Assembly: GCF_003260265.1 (NCBI RefSeq)
Contig: NZ_QITQ01000006.1
Coordinates: 1 to 64,000, forward strand
Length of the DNA stretch: 64,000 bases
Direction of reading: 5' to 3'
Source: Roseovarius amoyensis
GTDB taxonomy: Bacteria > Pseudomonadota > Alphaproteobacteria > Rhodobacterales > Rhodobacteraceae
Part shown: positions 40,915 to 50,735 of the stretch, one piece after another
Layout: each line of letters begins with the position of its first letter
How positions within the stretch are numbered: the first letter of the stretch is position 1
Made by a program: the position numbers and the translations under genes
Notes under the pieces: model-generated
What the model saw: the letters and a program-made list of their open reading frames with translations, nothing else
Databases searched by the model: none
What the model was told of the DNA's origin: nothing

Positions 40915-43818
40915 ATGTGCGCCGAGACCCCCGATTACAAAGACACGATCAACCTGCCGCAAACCGGCTTTCCGATGCGGGCCGGGTTGCCCAAGCGCGA
41001 ACCCGAATGGCTGCAACGCTGGGAACGCCTGCGTATCTATGACCGCCTGCGCGACAAGGCCGACGGGCGCCCGCCCTTCACCCTGCATGACGGCCCGCCT
41101 TACGCCAACGGGCATCTGCATATCGGTCACGCGCTCAACAAGATCCTCAAGGACATGGTGGTGCGCAGCCAGCAGATGATGGGGCGGGACGCGCGCTATA
41201 TCCCGGGCTGGGACTGTCACGGCCTGCCCATCGAATGGAAGATTGAGGAACAGTACCGCGCCAAGGGCAAGAACAAGGACGAGGTCGATATCGTCGATTT
41301 CCGCCAGGAATGCCGCCACTTTGCCGATGGCTGGGTCGATATCCAGCGCGAGGAATTCAAGCGCCTCGGTGTCACCGGCAACTGGGGCAAACCGTACCTC
41401 ACGATGGATTTCCACGCCGAGGCGGTGATCGCGGCCGAGTTCCAGAAGTTCCTGATGAACGGCACGCTCTATCAGGGGTCCAAGCCGGTGATGTGGTCGC
41501 CGATTGAAAAGACCGCGCTGGCCGAGGCCGAGGTCGAGTACCACGACAAGGAGAGCTTTACCGTCTGGGTGAAGTTCAAGGTGCTGAATGACGGTGATCT
41601 GCATAACGCCCATGTCGTCATCTGGACCACCACGCCCTGGACTCTCCCGTCCAACAAGGCGGTCGTCTATGGCGCGGACATCGCCTATGGCCTTTACGAG
41701 GTCACGGGCACGCCCGATGAATGCTGGGCCAATGTCGGCGACAAGTTCATCCTGGCGGACAAGCTGGCCGAGGACGTGATGGCCAAGGCCCGGCTGGAGC
41801 CGGGGATGTGGCAGCGCGTGCGCGACGTCAGTGCCGAAGAATTGTCGAGTCTGTCGCTTTCCCATCCCCTCGCCGGGGCCGAAGGCTCCAAAGGCGAATG
41901 GGATGATCCGCGCGATTTCCGCACTGCCGACTTCGTCACCGACGAAGAGGGCACCGGTTTTGTCCATTGCGCACCCTCGCACGGGATGGAGGAATACGAG
42001 CTTTACCGCGACCTCGGGATGCTCGACCAGGTGATCACCTACAACGTGCTCGATGACGGGTCGTTCCGCCCCGATCTGCCCTTCTTTGGGGGCAAGTACA
42101 TCCTCAGCCGCAAGGGGAAAGAGGGCGACGCCAACAAGGCCGTCATCGACAAGCTGATCGAGGTCGGCGGCCTGCTGGCGCGCGGCAAGATCAAGCACTC
42201 CTACCCGCACTCGTGGCGATCCAAGGCGCCGGTCATCTATCGCAACACACCGCAATGGTTCGCCGCCATCGACGTGCCCTGCGGCGGCAACGATACCTAT
42301 GGCAAGACGATCCGCGAACGCGCCCTGCGTTCGATCGACGAGTTGGTGAAGTTCACCCCGCAATCGGGCCGCAACCGCCTGCATTCAATGATGGAAGCGC
42401 GCCCCGACTGGGTGCTGTCGCGTCAACGTGCCTGGGGTGTGCCGCTTACCTGTTTCACTAAAAAGGGTGCGCTGCCGACCGATCCGGACTTCCTGCTGCG
42501 CGATGACAAGGTGAATGCCCGCATTGTCGAGACGTTCGAGTCCGAAGGCGCCGATGCATGGTACAAGGAGGGCGCGAAAGAACGCTTTCTGGGCACCGAT
42601 TACGATCCCGATGAATGGGAACAGGTGTTCGACATCCTCGACGTGTGGTTCGACAGCGGCTCGACCCATGCCTTTGTGCTGCGCGACCGCGAGGACGGCA
42701 GCGAAGACGGGCTGGCTGACCTCTATCTCGAAGGGACCGACCAGCATCGCGGCTGGTTCCATTCCTCGATGCTGCAGGCCTGCGGCACCATCGGCCGGGC
42801 CCCCTATCGCGGCGTGCTGACGCATGGTTTCACGCTCGACGAAAAGGGCATCAAGATGTCCAAGTCGCTGGGCAACACCGTTGCCCCCGACGAGGTGGTC
42901 AAGCAATACGGCGCCGACATCCTGCGCCTGTGGGTGGCGCAGTCGGACTATACCGCCGATCTGCGCATCGGGCCGGAAATCCTGAAAGGGGTCGCCGACG
43001 GATATCGGCGGCTGCGCAATACCATGCGGTTCCTGCTGGGGGCGCTGTCCCATTTCCGCGAAGAGGACCGCGTCGATCCCGCCGACATGCCCGAGCTGGA
43101 GGCCTGGGTGCTGCACCGGATGGCAGAGCTGGATCACAAGGTGCGTACGGGCTATGCCGCCCATGATTTCCAGGGTGTTTTCCAGGCGCTGTTCAATTTC
43201 TGCACGGTCGAGCTGTCGGCGTTCTATTTCGACATCCGCAAGGACGTTTTGTATTGCGACGGCGACACGCCCCGCCGCCGGGCCGCGCGCACGGTGATGG
43301 ACCTGCTGTTCCACCGGCTGACGACCTGGCTGGCGCCGGTGCTGGTCTTCACGATGGAAGAGGTCTGGCTGGAACTTTTCCCCGGCGAGGACAGCAGCGT
43401 GCACCTGGTCGACATCCCCGAAACGCCGGCCGACTGGCTGAACGAACCGCTGGCGGCGAAATGGGCCGAGCTGCGCCGCGCCCGCCGGGTGGTGACTGCC
43501 GCGCTGGAGGTGCAGCGCACCGACAAGGTGATCGGCGCCAGCCTCGAGGCTGCACCGGTGGTGCATGTGCGCGACCCCGACCTGCTGGAAACGCTGAAAT
43601 CGGTTGATTTCGCCGATATCTGCATCACCTCGGATATCCGGCTGACGGGTGACCCGAGCCCCGCAGAGGCGTTCCGCCTGCCTGAAACCGACGGCGTGAC
43701 CGTCGTGTTCGAGCGCGCCGAAGGCGAGAAATGCCAGCGCTGCTGGAAAATCCTGCCGGATGTCGGCACCCATTCGCATCCGGGCACCTGCGCGCGCTGC
43801 GATGCAGCATTGGGCTAG
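40915..43818 (+). CDS. ileS: Isoleucyl-tRNA synthetase
   Basis: The 967-residue class I synthetase has the HIGH-type motif in PPYANGHLHIGHALN and the KMSKS loop EKGIKMSKSLGN. The editing domain includes TTTPWTLPSNKAV. The C-terminal zinc knuckle has four cysteines (CQRC and CARC). The gene stands alone with a 218-bp upstream region and a strong hairpin behind it. No T-box-like leader is seen, as expected outside Firmicutes. Confidence 0.97.
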   Translation: MCAETPDYKDTINLPQTGFPMRAGLPKREPEWLQRWERLRIYDRLRDKADGRPPFTLHDGPPYANGHLHIGHALNKILKDMVVRSQQMMGRDARYIPGWDCHGLPIEWKIEEQYRAKGKNKDEVDIVDFRQECRHFADGWVDIQREEFKRLGVTGNWGKPYLTMDFHAEAVIAAEFQKFLMNGTLYQGSKPVMWSPIEKTALAEAEVEYHDKESFTVWVKFKVLNDGDLHNAHVVIWTTTPWTLPSNKAVVYGADIAYGLYEVTGTPDECWANVGDKFILADKLAEDVMAKARLEPGMWQRVRDVSAEELSSLSLSHPLAGAEGSKGEWDDPRDFRTADFVTDEEGTGFVHCAPSHGMEEYELYRDLGMLDQVITYNVLDDGSFRPDLPFFGGKYILSRKGKEGDANKAVIDKLIEVGGLLARGKIKHSYPHSWRSKAPVIYRNTPQWFAAIDVPCGGNDTYGKTIRERALRSIDELVKFTPQSGRNRLHSMMEARPDWVLSRQRAWGVPLTCFTKKGALPTDPDFLLRDDKVNARIVETFESEGADAWYKEGAKERFLGTDYDPDEWEQVFDILDVWFDSGSTHAFVLRDREDGSEDGLADLYLEGTDQHRGWFHSSMLQACGTIGRAPYRGVLTHGFTLDEKGIKMSKSLGNTVAPDEVVKQYGADILRLWVAQSDYTADLRIGPEILKGVADGYRRLRNTMRFLLGALSHFREEDRVDPADMPELEAWVLHRMAELDHKVRTGYAAHDFQGVFQALFNFCTVELSAFYFDIRKDVLYCDGDTPRRRAARTVMDLLFHRLTTWLAPVLVFTMEEVWLELFPGEDSSVHLVDIPETPADWLNEPLAAKWAELRRARRVVTAALEVQRTDKVIGASLEAAPVVHVRDPDLLETLKSVDFADICITSDIRLTGDPSPAEAFRLPETDGVTVVFERAEGEKCQRCWKILPDVGTHSHPGTCARCDAALG

Positions 43819-43835
43819 TGCCCCGAACGCGATCA

Positions 43836-43869
43836 GATTCGGGGGTTTCACATCGGAAACCCCCGAATC
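43836..43869 (+). terminator. 14-bp-stem hairpin after ileS
   Basis: GATTCGGGGGTTTC (43836-43849) pairs perfectly with GAAACCCCCGAATC (43856-43869) around a 6-nt loop, 17 bp after the ileS stop. No T-run follows, but the stem is the strongest in the window. It insulates ileS from fhs. Confidence 0.75.
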
Positions 43870-43985
43870 CCGTAATCGCCGCAACAAACGCCGGTAATGT
43901 CGTATTCGCGGTACGGCGTTTGCGTTGGACCGGTTAATCAACTGCCCGAGGGATTCTGCCCGATGTGGACAGCAGAGGATTAACC

Positions 43986-45662
43986 ATGAGCTACAAGACC
44001 GATATTGAGATCGCCCGCGAAGCCAGCAAGAAACCGATCCAGGAGATCGGTGACAAGCTGGGCATTCCGACAGATCACCTGCTGCCCTATGGTCACGACA
44101 AGGCCAAGGTCAGCCAGGATTTCATCAACTCTGTTCAGGGCAACAAGAACGGCAAGCTGATCCTTGTCACTGCGATCAACCCCACGCCCGCGGGCGAGGG
44201 CAAGACCACCACCACGGTGGGCCTGGGTGACGGGCTGAACCGGATCGGCAAGAAGGCCACGATCTGTATCCGCGAGGCATCGCTTGGCCCCAACTTCGGC
44301 ATGAAGGGCGGCGCCGCGGGCGGCGGCTATGCCCAGGTTGTGCCGATGGAGGATATGAACCTTCACTTCACCGGCGATTTCCATGCCATCACCAGTGCGC
44401 ATTCGCTGCTGTCGGCGATGATCGACAACCACATCTACTGGGGCAACAGCCAGGAAATCGACGTGCGCCGGGTGGTCTGGCGTCGGGTGGTCGACATGAA
44501 CGACCGCGCGCTGCGGCAGATCAACGTGTCGCTGGGCGGCGTCGCCAACGGGTTTCCGCGCGAGGGTGGGTACGACATCACCGTCGCGTCCGAGGTGATG
44601 GCGATCCTGTGCCTTGCCATGGACCTCAAGGATCTCGAACGCCGGCTCGGCGACATGATCGTGGCCTACCGGCGCGACCGCAGCCCGGTATATTGCCGCG
44701 ACATCAAGGCCGAGGGCGCGATGACCGTCCTGCTCAAGGACGCGATGCAGCCCAACTTGGTGCAGACGCTGGAAAACAACCCCGCCTTCGTGCATGGCGG
44801 CCCGTTCGCCAACATCGCCCATGGCTGCAACTCGGTCATCGCCACCACGACCGCGCTGAAGATCAGCGACTACGTTGTGACCGAGGCCGGCTTTGGCGCC
44901 GACCTGGGGGCGGAAAAGTTCATGAACATCAAGTGCCGCAAGGCCGGTCTGGCACCCGATTGCGTGGTGCTGGTCGCCACGGTGCGGGCGATGAAGATGA
45001 ACGGCGGCGTCGCCAAGGAGGACCTGGGCGAAGAGAGTGTCGAGGCGGTGAAGAAGGGCTGCGCCAACCTCGGCCGCCATATCGGCAACCTCAAGAGCTT
45101 TGGCGTGCCGGTGGTCGTGGCGATCAACCACTTCGTCAAGGACACCGACGCCGAAATCCAGGCCGTCATCGACTATGCCGCCAGCCAGGGCAGCGGGGCG
45201 ATCGTCAGCCGCCACTGGGCCGATGGCGGTGCGGGCGCCGAGGACCTGGCACGCCGCGTGGCCGAGATCGCCGACAGCGGCGCCAGCCAGTTCGCGCCGC
45301 TCTATCCCGACAGCATGCCGCTGTTCGAAAAGATCGAAGCCATCGCCAAGCGCATCTATCGCGCTGACGAGGTGCTGGCCGACAAGAAGATCCGCGACCA
45401 GCTGCGCCTGTGGGAAGAACAGGGATACGGCGACCTGCCGGTCTGCATGGCCAAGACGCAATACAGCTTTTCCACCGACCCCAACCTGCGCGGTGCGCCG
45501 ACCGGGCATTCCGTCCCGGTGCGCGAGGTCCGGCTGAGCGCCGGCGCCGGGTTCGTGGTGGTGGTTTGCGGCGAGGTCATGACCATGCCGGGCCTGCCCA
45601 GAAAACCGTCGGCCGAGAATATCCGGCTGAACGACGCGGGCCAGATCGAAGGCTTGTTCTGA
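43986..45662 (+). CDS. fhs: Formate-tetrahydrofolate ligase
   Basis: The 558-residue protein has the P-loop TPAGEGKTT (68-76), [20 protein letters not shown], and [19 protein letters not shown] toward the C-terminus. ATG 43986 gives the natural MSYKTDIEI start; upstream in-frame ATG 43965 lacks support. It makes 10-formyl-THF from formate, THF and ATP. folD follows after 78 bp, so the two feed or drain the C1-folate pool together, as in methylotrophic and DMSP- or glycine-using Rhodobacteraceae. Confidence 0.96.
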   Translation: MSYKTDIEIAREASKKPIQEIGDKLGIPTDHLLPYGHDKAKVSQDFINSVQGNKNGKLILVTAINPTPAGEGKTTTTVGLGDGLNRIGKKATICIREASLGPNFGMKGGAAGGGYAQVVPMEDMNLHFTGDFHAITSAHSLLSAMIDNHIYWGNSQEIDVRRVVWRRVVDMNDRALRQINVSLGGVANGFPREGGYDITVASEVMAILCLAMDLKDLERRLGDMIVAYRRDRSPVYCRDIKAEGAMTVLLKDAMQPNLVQTLENNPAFVHGGPFANIAHGCNSVIATTTALKISDYVVTEAGFGADLGAEKFMNIKCRKAGLAPDCVVLVATVRAMKMNGGVAKEDLGEESVEAVKKGCANLGRHIGNLKSFGVPVVVAINHFVKDTDAEIQAVIDYAASQGSGAIVSRHWADGGAGAEDLARRVAEIADSGASQFAPLYPDSMPLFEKIEAIAKRIYRADEVLADKKIRDQLRLWEEQGYGDLPVCMAKTQYSFSTDPNLRGAPTGHSVPVREVRLSAGAGFVVVVCGEVMTMPGLPRKPSAENIRLNDAGQIEGLF

Positions 45663-45678
45663 GGAACGGTGGATACGA

Positions 45679-45727
45679 ACCCCACCCTGCGCGTAAGGTG
45701 CGGGGTGGGGTCCCACCCCACCATTTT
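45679..45727 (+). promoter_or_regulatory. Two mutually exclusive hairpins between fhs and folD
   Basis: Hairpin 1 pairs ACCCCACCCTGCGC (45679-45692) with the segment up to 45711. Hairpin 2 pairs GGTGGGGT (45704-45711) with ACCCCACC (45715-45722) and is followed by ATTTT. Both use the GGTGGGGT segment, so only one can form. The layout is that of an antiterminator/terminator pair, but it may also be a dispersed palindromic repeat. Confidence 0.5.
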
Positions 45728-45740
45728 GCAAGGAAGAGAC

Positions 45741-46643
45741 ATGACGGCCAAGATCATTGACGGGAAAGCCTTTGCCGCGACCGTTCGGGAAAAAGTGGCG
45801 TCGCACGTTGCAAGGCTGAAAGAAGAGCATGGTATTACCCCCGGCCTGGCGGTGGTGCTGGTGGGCGAAGACCCCGCCAGCCAGGTCTACGTGCGATCGA
45901 AGGGCAAGCAGACCATCGAGACGGGGATGAATTCCTATGAGCACAAGCTTGACGCCGACACCTCAGAGGCCGATCTGCTGGCGCTGATCGAGAAACTCAA
46001 CACCGATCCGGCCGTTCACGGCATCCTGGTGCAGCTGCCGCTGCCCGGCCACCTTGACGAAGACCTGGTGATTAACGCGATCAATCCCGAAAGGGATGTC
46101 GACGGCTTTCACATCTCCAATGTCGGTCTGCTGGCGACCGGGCAGAAAAGCATGGTGCCCTGCACCCCGCTGGGCTGCCTGATGATGCTGCGCGACCATC
46201 ACGGCAGCCTGTCGGGCATGAACGCGGTGGTGATCGGGCGGTCGAACATCGTTGGCAAGCCGATGGCGCAGCTGCTGCTGCGCGACAGCTGCACCGTGAC
46301 GATTGCGCACAGCCGCACCCGTGACCTGCCCGACGTGGTACGCCGCGCTGATATCGTGGTCGCCGCCGTGGGCCGGCCGGAAATGGTGCCGGGCGACTGG
46401 ATCGGCGAAGGCGCAACCGTGATCGACGTCGGCATCAACCGCATCGACGCGTCCGAAAGGGGCGAGGGCAAGACCCGCCTCGTGGGCGACGTGCATTTCG
46501 AAAGCGCGGCAGCGCGGGCAGGGGCGATCACGCCGGTGCCCGGCGGTGTCGGGCCGATGACCATCGCGTGCCTGCTGGCCAACACGGTGACCGCCTGCTG
46601 CCGCGCGAACGGGTTGGCGGAGCCCGAGGGCCTGACCGCCTGA
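45741..46643 (+). CDS. folD: Methylene-THF dehydrogenase/methenyl-THF cyclohydrolase FolD
   Basis: The 300-residue bifunctional enzyme starts at ATG 45741 behind AGGAAGAG. It shows YVRSKGKQ (Tyr50, Lys54), [10 protein letters not shown], the NADP region [14 protein letters not shown] and [12 protein letters not shown]. It interconverts methylene-, methenyl- and 10-formyl-THF. The longer open frame from 45669 would cross the hairpins and is rejected. Confidence 0.96.
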   Translation: MTAKIIDGKAFAATVREKVASHVARLKEEHGITPGLAVVLVGEDPASQVYVRSKGKQTIETGMNSYEHKLDADTSEADLLALIEKLNTDPAVHGILVQLPLPGHLDEDLVINAINPERDVDGFHISNVGLLATGQKSMVPCTPLGCLMMLRDHHGSLSGMNAVVIGRSNIVGKPMAQLLLRDSCTVTIAHSRTRDLPDVVRRADIVVAAVGRPEMVPGDWIGEGATVIDVGINRIDASERGEGKTRLVGDVHFESAAARAGAITPVPGGVGPMTIACLLANTVTACCRANGLAEPEGLTA

Positions 46644-46653
46644 GAGGCGCTGT

Positions 46654-47079
46654 TCAGCCCTTTGGTATGACCGGCACCATCGTGCCGGTCAGCAGGGCGA
46701 TATGCGCCTCGGCCCCTTCCCGGACGGCAAAGACATCCGCCTGAACCACCACCAGCCGCCGCCCCGGCCGGATCACCCGGCCACGGGTGATCAGCACGTC
46801 GCCGGCGCCGGGGGCGAGCAGGTTGATCTTCATCTCGGCGGTCAGAACCTCGTGATCCTCGGCCATGGTACTGAGCGCGGCATACCCCGCCGCGCTGTCG
46901 CCGATGGCAAAGGTCAGCCCGGCATGGGCAAAGCCATGCTGCTGGCGGCTGGATGGCAGGATCGGCGCGGTGATTTCTACCTCGCCCGGCGCGACCCTGA
47001 CCAGCCTGGCCCCCAGCGTTTCCATCATCGCCTGGGCGGCAAAGCTGTCGCGTATCTTTTTCTCGACGGCAGGTGTCAT
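46654..47079 (-). CDS. PaaI-type hotdog-fold thioesterase
   Basis: The 141-residue single hotdog domain has QQHGFAHAGLTFAIGDSAAGYAAL, with the HGG-like helix start, and AEMKINLLAPGAGD. It hydrolyses acyl- or aryl-CoA; PaaI relatives protect CoA pools in phenylacetate catabolism. It is convergent with folD with a 10-bp gap and has no catabolic partner nearby, so a housekeeping CoA-recycling role is likely. Confidence 0.83.
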   Translation of the reverse strand: MTPAVEKKIRDSFAAQAMMETLGARLVRVAPGEVEITAPILPSSRQQHGFAHAGLTFAIGDSAAGYAALSTMAEDHEVLTAEMKINLLAPGAGDVLITRGRVIRPGRRLVVVQADVFAVREGAEAHIALLTGTMVPVIPKG

Positions 47080-47282
47080 GTGGATCGCCCCTTTGGATGG
47101 GATGAATTAAGGCACAACCGGGGTGGTCTGGGCAAGTCGCCAGCACAGGCGCGGCGCCCAATGGTAAGCGTGGCCGGCAACGTCTCAAGCGGCCGGGCAG
47201 CGCAGTCATACCGCCAGCGCGGGCGGGAAAGCGCCCCGCGCGCAACAGACTGCGGCTGTTTTGGGTGCTGAAACGGCGGCTG

Positions 47283-47320
47283 AAAACCCGAGGCCCCGGG
47301 TCAGCCCGGGGCGCGGGTGG
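47283..47320 (-). terminator. Terminator at the end of the Tad operon
   Basis: The inverted repeat GCCCCGGG-TCAG-CCCGGGGC (47293-47312) is extended on the minus strand by an outer CCCG/CGGG pairing. The minus-strand product ends in GGGTTTT. It lies 28 bp beyond the stop codon of the AAA ATPase gene. Confidence 0.7.
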
Positions 47321-47347
47321 GATGACAGCGGATCGGCGTGGCCGCCA

Positions 47348-48658
47348 TCAGTGCGCGATCGCCTCATCGCGCACGAACATGTTGGCCCAGGCCCGGTCGA
47401 TCAGGTCGGGCGTCATCTGATAGGGGATGCCTTCGAAATCGCAGATCGAGATCATCTGGTCGATCAGGAATATCGGCTGGTAGTTGGCATAGACGTTTTT
47501 GATCGTGGGGTACTTTTTCTTGAGCAGGTGTAGCAGCGCCGCCTCGTCCAGCGGCATGCCCCGCTTTTTCGCCACCATGGCAAAGATTTTCAGGAAATCT
47601 GCCTGGCTGGGGCCGTCGATCTTGATCTTGAAAAAGATCCGCCGCAGCGCCGCGTTGTCGAAAATCTCGTTGGGGTGAAAGTTGGTGGAAAAGATCACCA
47701 GCGTATCGAACGGCACCTCGAACTTTTCGCCCGATTGCAGGGCCAGGATGTCTTTTGATTCCTCCAGCGGCACGATCCAGCGATTGACCAGCGCCTGCGG
47801 CGGTTCCTGCTGGCGGCCAAGGTCGTCGACGATAAAGATGCCGCCGGTTGATTTCAACTGCAACGGCGCCTGGTAGGTGCGCGCGGTGGGGTTGTAGACC
47901 AGATCGAGCATCGACAGTGACAACTCGCCACCGGTGATCACGGTCGGCCGCTCGCAGCGCACATAGCGGGTGTCGAAGGTACGGCGCCGGCGCAGGCTGT
48001 TGGGGTCGTCGCGTTCGACCTCGGCCTTGGAATGCACGATGGGGTCATAGACGGTGATGACCTGGCCGGAATACTCGATCGCGCGGGGGACATAGATCTT
48101 GTCGCCCATCGCGTCGCGGATGCCGTTCGAAATCGAGGATTTGCCGTTGCCGGGGGGGCCGTACATCAGGATCGACCGTCCCGCCGACACCGCCGGCCCG
48201 AGATGGTCGAGCAGGCTGTCGGGCAGAACCAGGTGTCCCATCGCCTGCACCAGCTCTTGGCGCGTGATCTGGATGTTGCGGATCGACTGGCGCTTGACCT
48301 GCTCGCCATAGGCCTGCAGCGGCACCGGCATGGCGCCGAAATACTCCGACTGGCTGAGCGCGTCGAGCGCGCGCGCCTTGCCGCTGTCGGTCAGCTGATA
48401 GCCCATCTCGTCGCCGGCATTGGCGTTCAGGGTGCCCGTGGCCTCCAGCAGCGTCTGACTGCGGGCCATGTCGACCAGTTCCTGCGTCACCGCGCGCGGC
48501 AGGCACAGGGCCTCGGCCAGTTCGCTGACCATGTCGATGTTCTTGCGGAACATCGTCTTGATCATGATGTCGCGCATCATCACGATCGGCAATTGCATCT
48601 CTTCGATCCGGTTGGGCGGCGGCGGCGGCTGTACGCCCTGAGTGGCCTGCATGTTCAT
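47348..48658 (-). CDS. AAA-family ATPase at the end of the Tad pilus operon
   Basis: The 436-residue protein has a proline-rich start (QPPPPPNR), a helical domain, then an AAA core with Walker A GPPGNGKSS (167-175) and GGIFIVDDLGRQQEP as Walker B. A lid follows up to the C-terminus. It is not one of the named Tad motors. It recurs at the end of tad clusters in Rhodobacteraceae as far as I recall, and probably remodels a pilus component. It has a 114-bp gap from cpaA and its own downstream terminator. Confidence 0.82.
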   Translation of the reverse strand: MNMQATQGVQPPPPPNRIEEMQLPIVMMRDIMIKTMFRKNIDMVSELAEALCLPRAVTQELVDMARSQTLLEATGTLNANAGDEMGYQLTDSGKARALDALSQSEYFGAMPVPLQAYGEQVKRQSIRNIQITRQELVQAMGHLVLPDSLLDHLGPAVSAGRSILMYGPPGNGKSSISNGIRDAMGDKIYVPRAIEYSGQVITVYDPIVHSKAEVERDDPNSLRRRRTFDTRYVRCERPTVITGGELSLSMLDLVYNPTARTYQAPLQLKSTGGIFIVDDLGRQQEPPQALVNRWIVPLEESKDILALQSGEKFEVPFDTLVIFSTNFHPNEIFDNAALRRIFFKIKIDGPSQADFLKIFAMVAKKRGMPLDEAALLHLLKKKYPTIKNVYANYQPIFLIDQMISICDFEGIPYQMTPDLIDRAWANMFVRDEAIAH

Positions 48659-48772
48659 AGGTGCTTGCCCCTGTTATTGCTGCGATACCGGCGCATTGCC
48701 GGGCCAAAGCCAATATCGCGTGAAAACGTGCCGAAAATATGGTCCGTGGCGGGCGCGGGCAGGGCGAGGGCG

Positions 48773-49267
48773 TTAGCCCGTAGCCCCGAGCGCCAGATAG
48801 ATCACCAATGTGCCGCCCAGGGCGAAACCCATCGGGAATTTTCGGCCGCGGTCCCAGCTTGTCCAGTTCGGTGCCAGCCGGCGCAGCGGGGAATACTTGG
48901 CCAGGCGATGGCTGACATAGGCGGCCAGCAGGCAGGCGGCGAAGATCAGGCAAAGCGGTGCGATGTCGCCGGGGTCGAGGAACGGCGCGGCGGCGGCGAT
49001 GAACTTGGAATCGCCCGCGCCCATCAGCCCCACCATGTTGGCCATAAACGTCACGACCAGCACCACCACCATGGTCACCAGCCGCCAAGGATATTCCGCC
49101 AGCGGCAGCGCGATCAGCCCGACCAAGACAAACACCGCCGCCATTGCCAGCACCGCCACGTTGGGTATGCGCATCGCGCTGAGGTCGCTCCACATTACCC
49201 ACAGGCAGAGCGGTGTCAGGAAGGGCAGGAACCAGAGCGCCTCTGCCGGGGTGATCTGCAGGTCCAT
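48773..49267 (-). CDS. cpaA: Prepilin peptidase CpaA/TadV
   Basis: The 164-residue membrane protein is a short type IV prepilin peptidase. Its two aspartate motifs are present: WSDLSAMRIPN near residue 30 and LMGAGDSKF near residue 82. It has about five membrane spans and lacks the N-methylase domain of PilD. It would cut the Flp pilin after the glycine of EEEG|AVTVDW. It starts 5 bp after the TPR gene. Confidence 0.9.
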   Translation of the reverse strand: MDLQITPAEALWFLPFLTPLCLWVMWSDLSAMRIPNVAVLAMAAVFVLVGLIALPLAEYPWRLVTMVVVLVVTFMANMVGLMGAGDSKFIAAAAPFLDPGDIAPLCLIFAACLLAAYVSHRLAKYSPLRRLAPNWTSWDRGRKFPMGFALGGTLVIYLALGATG

Positions 49268-49272
49268 GCGGA

Positions 49273-50130
49273 TCAGTTGCTCACGTTTTCCTCGAGCGCG
49301 CGAAGCGACCGAACAGCCGCCTCGAAATGCTGCGGGTGGGTGTCAATGGCGTCACGCAACAGCCCCTTGCCGATGGTCGTGTCGCCCTGCTTGATCGCCG
49401 ACAGCGCCAGCGTATAGAGCAGCTGCGCGCGTTCGGTCTGCGTTACCGGGATCACGGGCATGGCATAGTTCTGCTGTGCCCCGCGCGCCAGCATCAGGTT
49501 GTTCTTGGCGGTGAACAGGGAACCATCCTGCCGGACGGCGTCTGAAAACAGGCGCTCTGCCTCGGGGAATTCGCCCCGCGTCAACTTGGAATACCCCCAG
49601 TTGTTCAGCACCCCTGCCGGCCGGGTGGTCAGGCCGACGGCAATTTCATAGAAACTGTCGGCTTTTTTCCATTCCTGGTTGCTGTCGGCGACCATTGCCT
49701 CCAGCCGGTAACGCTTGAAGCTTTCAAAGGTGGGCGGAACGGTATCCAGCACCGCCTCGGCGCGTTCCCAGTCATTGTTGCGGATCAGCGCGTCAGCGTA
49801 ATCGACGCGGTCGTCATCCGTTGCCTCGGGGTGGTCGGTGACCGTCTTCCATGCCGTGACCGCCTCGGTAAAGCGCCTGGCGCGCACCAGCGATTTCGCC
49901 AGCCCGCGCTGCAGGTCGATCCGGTCGGGGTTCTGGCCGATGCTGCGCTGAAAGTAGGAAACCGCCTCTTCGGGGTCGGCCACGGTCAGCATGACATCGT
50001 TGAGGTTGTTGCCGTCCACGGCGTTGACACCCTGAAAGGCGCGGTCGACATCGGCATTCGGCGCGGTTTCGCATCCCGCCAATGCCAATGCGCCCGCGGC
50101 GCACAAGCCGGTAAGAAGAAGGTGGCGCAT
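49273..50130 (-). CDS. tadD: TadD-like TPR lipoprotein (longer copy)
   Basis: The 285-residue protein has a lipoprotein signal ending in ALAGC (Cys19). Several tetratricopeptide repeats follow (EEAVSYFQRSIGQNPDRIDLQ, RRFTEAVTAWKTVTDHPE). TadD-type pilotins help assemble the secretin in the outer membrane. It is the second of two adjacent TPR lipoprotein genes, 29 bp after the shorter one. Confidence 0.82.
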   Translation of the reverse strand: MRHLLLTGLCAAGALALAGCETAPNADVDRAFQGVNAVDGNNLNDVMLTVADPEEAVSYFQRSIGQNPDRIDLQRGLAKSLVRARRFTEAVTAWKTVTDHPEATDDDRVDYADALIRNNDWERAEAVLDTVPPTFESFKRYRLEAMVADSNQEWKKADSFYEIAVGLTTRPAGVLNNWGYSKLTRGEFPEAERLFSDAVRQDGSLFTAKNNLMLARGAQQNYAMPVIPVTQTERAQLLYTLALSAIKQGDTTIGKGLLRDAIDTHPQHFEAAVRSLRALEENVSN

Positions 50131-50159
50131 TTTTGCGTCCTTTTGCTGCTCTTGCCCCG

Positions 50160-50708
50160 TTATGGTATCTTGCGGATCAGATAGTCGTTACTGCCCCGCC
50201 GCACCAATTTATAGGACTGGTCCTCGGGAACATCATAATCCGGTTTTTCAACTTTTTCGAGTGCCAACCGCAGATTGTCGCGGATTGAGTCACTTTCGCC
50301 ATTGTCGAGCGCGTAGGCGCGGCGGAAAACCTGTGCGGCTTCGGCCGTTTCGCCCCGTTCCATCAGCGCGACGCCCAGATTGTTCCAGACCTCCGGCGCG
50401 TGCTCGTCCTTGTCGATGGCCTTTCGCAGCAGCCGTTCCGCAGTGTGGACCCGCCCCAGCTTTAGATTGGCAGAGCCGATCCCGGCAAGGATTTCGGCGG
50501 TCATGCCGTGGTTGAGCGCGGCGCGCGAATAGGCGTCGATCGCCAGTTCGTATTCGCCCGCATCCATCAGCCGGTGCCCGACGAGCAGGCCATCCACGGC
50601 CTCGCCATTGGGGGCAAGGCCCGGTGCATAGGGGGTGTCATGGGTAACACCCCCGTCGCAAGCGACGAGGGCCAGACATGTCAGCAAAACCGCCCCTGCC
50701 CGTATCAT
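50160..50708 (-). CDS. TadD-like TPR lipoprotein (shorter copy)
   Basis: The 182-residue protein has a lipoprotein signal ending LALVAC (Cys17). About three TPR units follow (AGEYELAIDAYSRAALNHG, GRVHTAERLLRKAIDKDEHAPE, GETAEAAQVFRRAYALDNGE). It follows tadC by 27 bp. It is probably a partner or paralogue of the longer TPR lipoprotein in pilus secretin assembly. Confidence 0.8.
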   Translation of the reverse strand: MIRAGAVLLTCLALVACDGGVTHDTPYAPGLAPNGEAVDGLLVGHRLMDAGEYELAIDAYSRAALNHGMTAEILAGIGSANLKLGRVHTAERLLRKAIDKDEHAPEVWNNLGVALMERGETAEAAQVFRRAYALDNGESDSIRDNLRLALEKVEKPDYDVPEDQSYKLVRRGSNDYLIRKIP

Positions 50709-50735
50709 TGCTGCCCCGCCTTTTCGGCGTTTTGT

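Noticed and set aside
42385..43941. A 518-codon minus-strand frame opposite ileS
   Set aside because: Antisense shadow of the synthetase. It also crosses the perfect hairpin after ileS.
43980..45944. A 654-codon minus-strand frame opposite fhs
   Set aside because: Exactly antisense to a highly conserved enzyme, with His/Asp/Gly-rich composition typical of a shadow frame.
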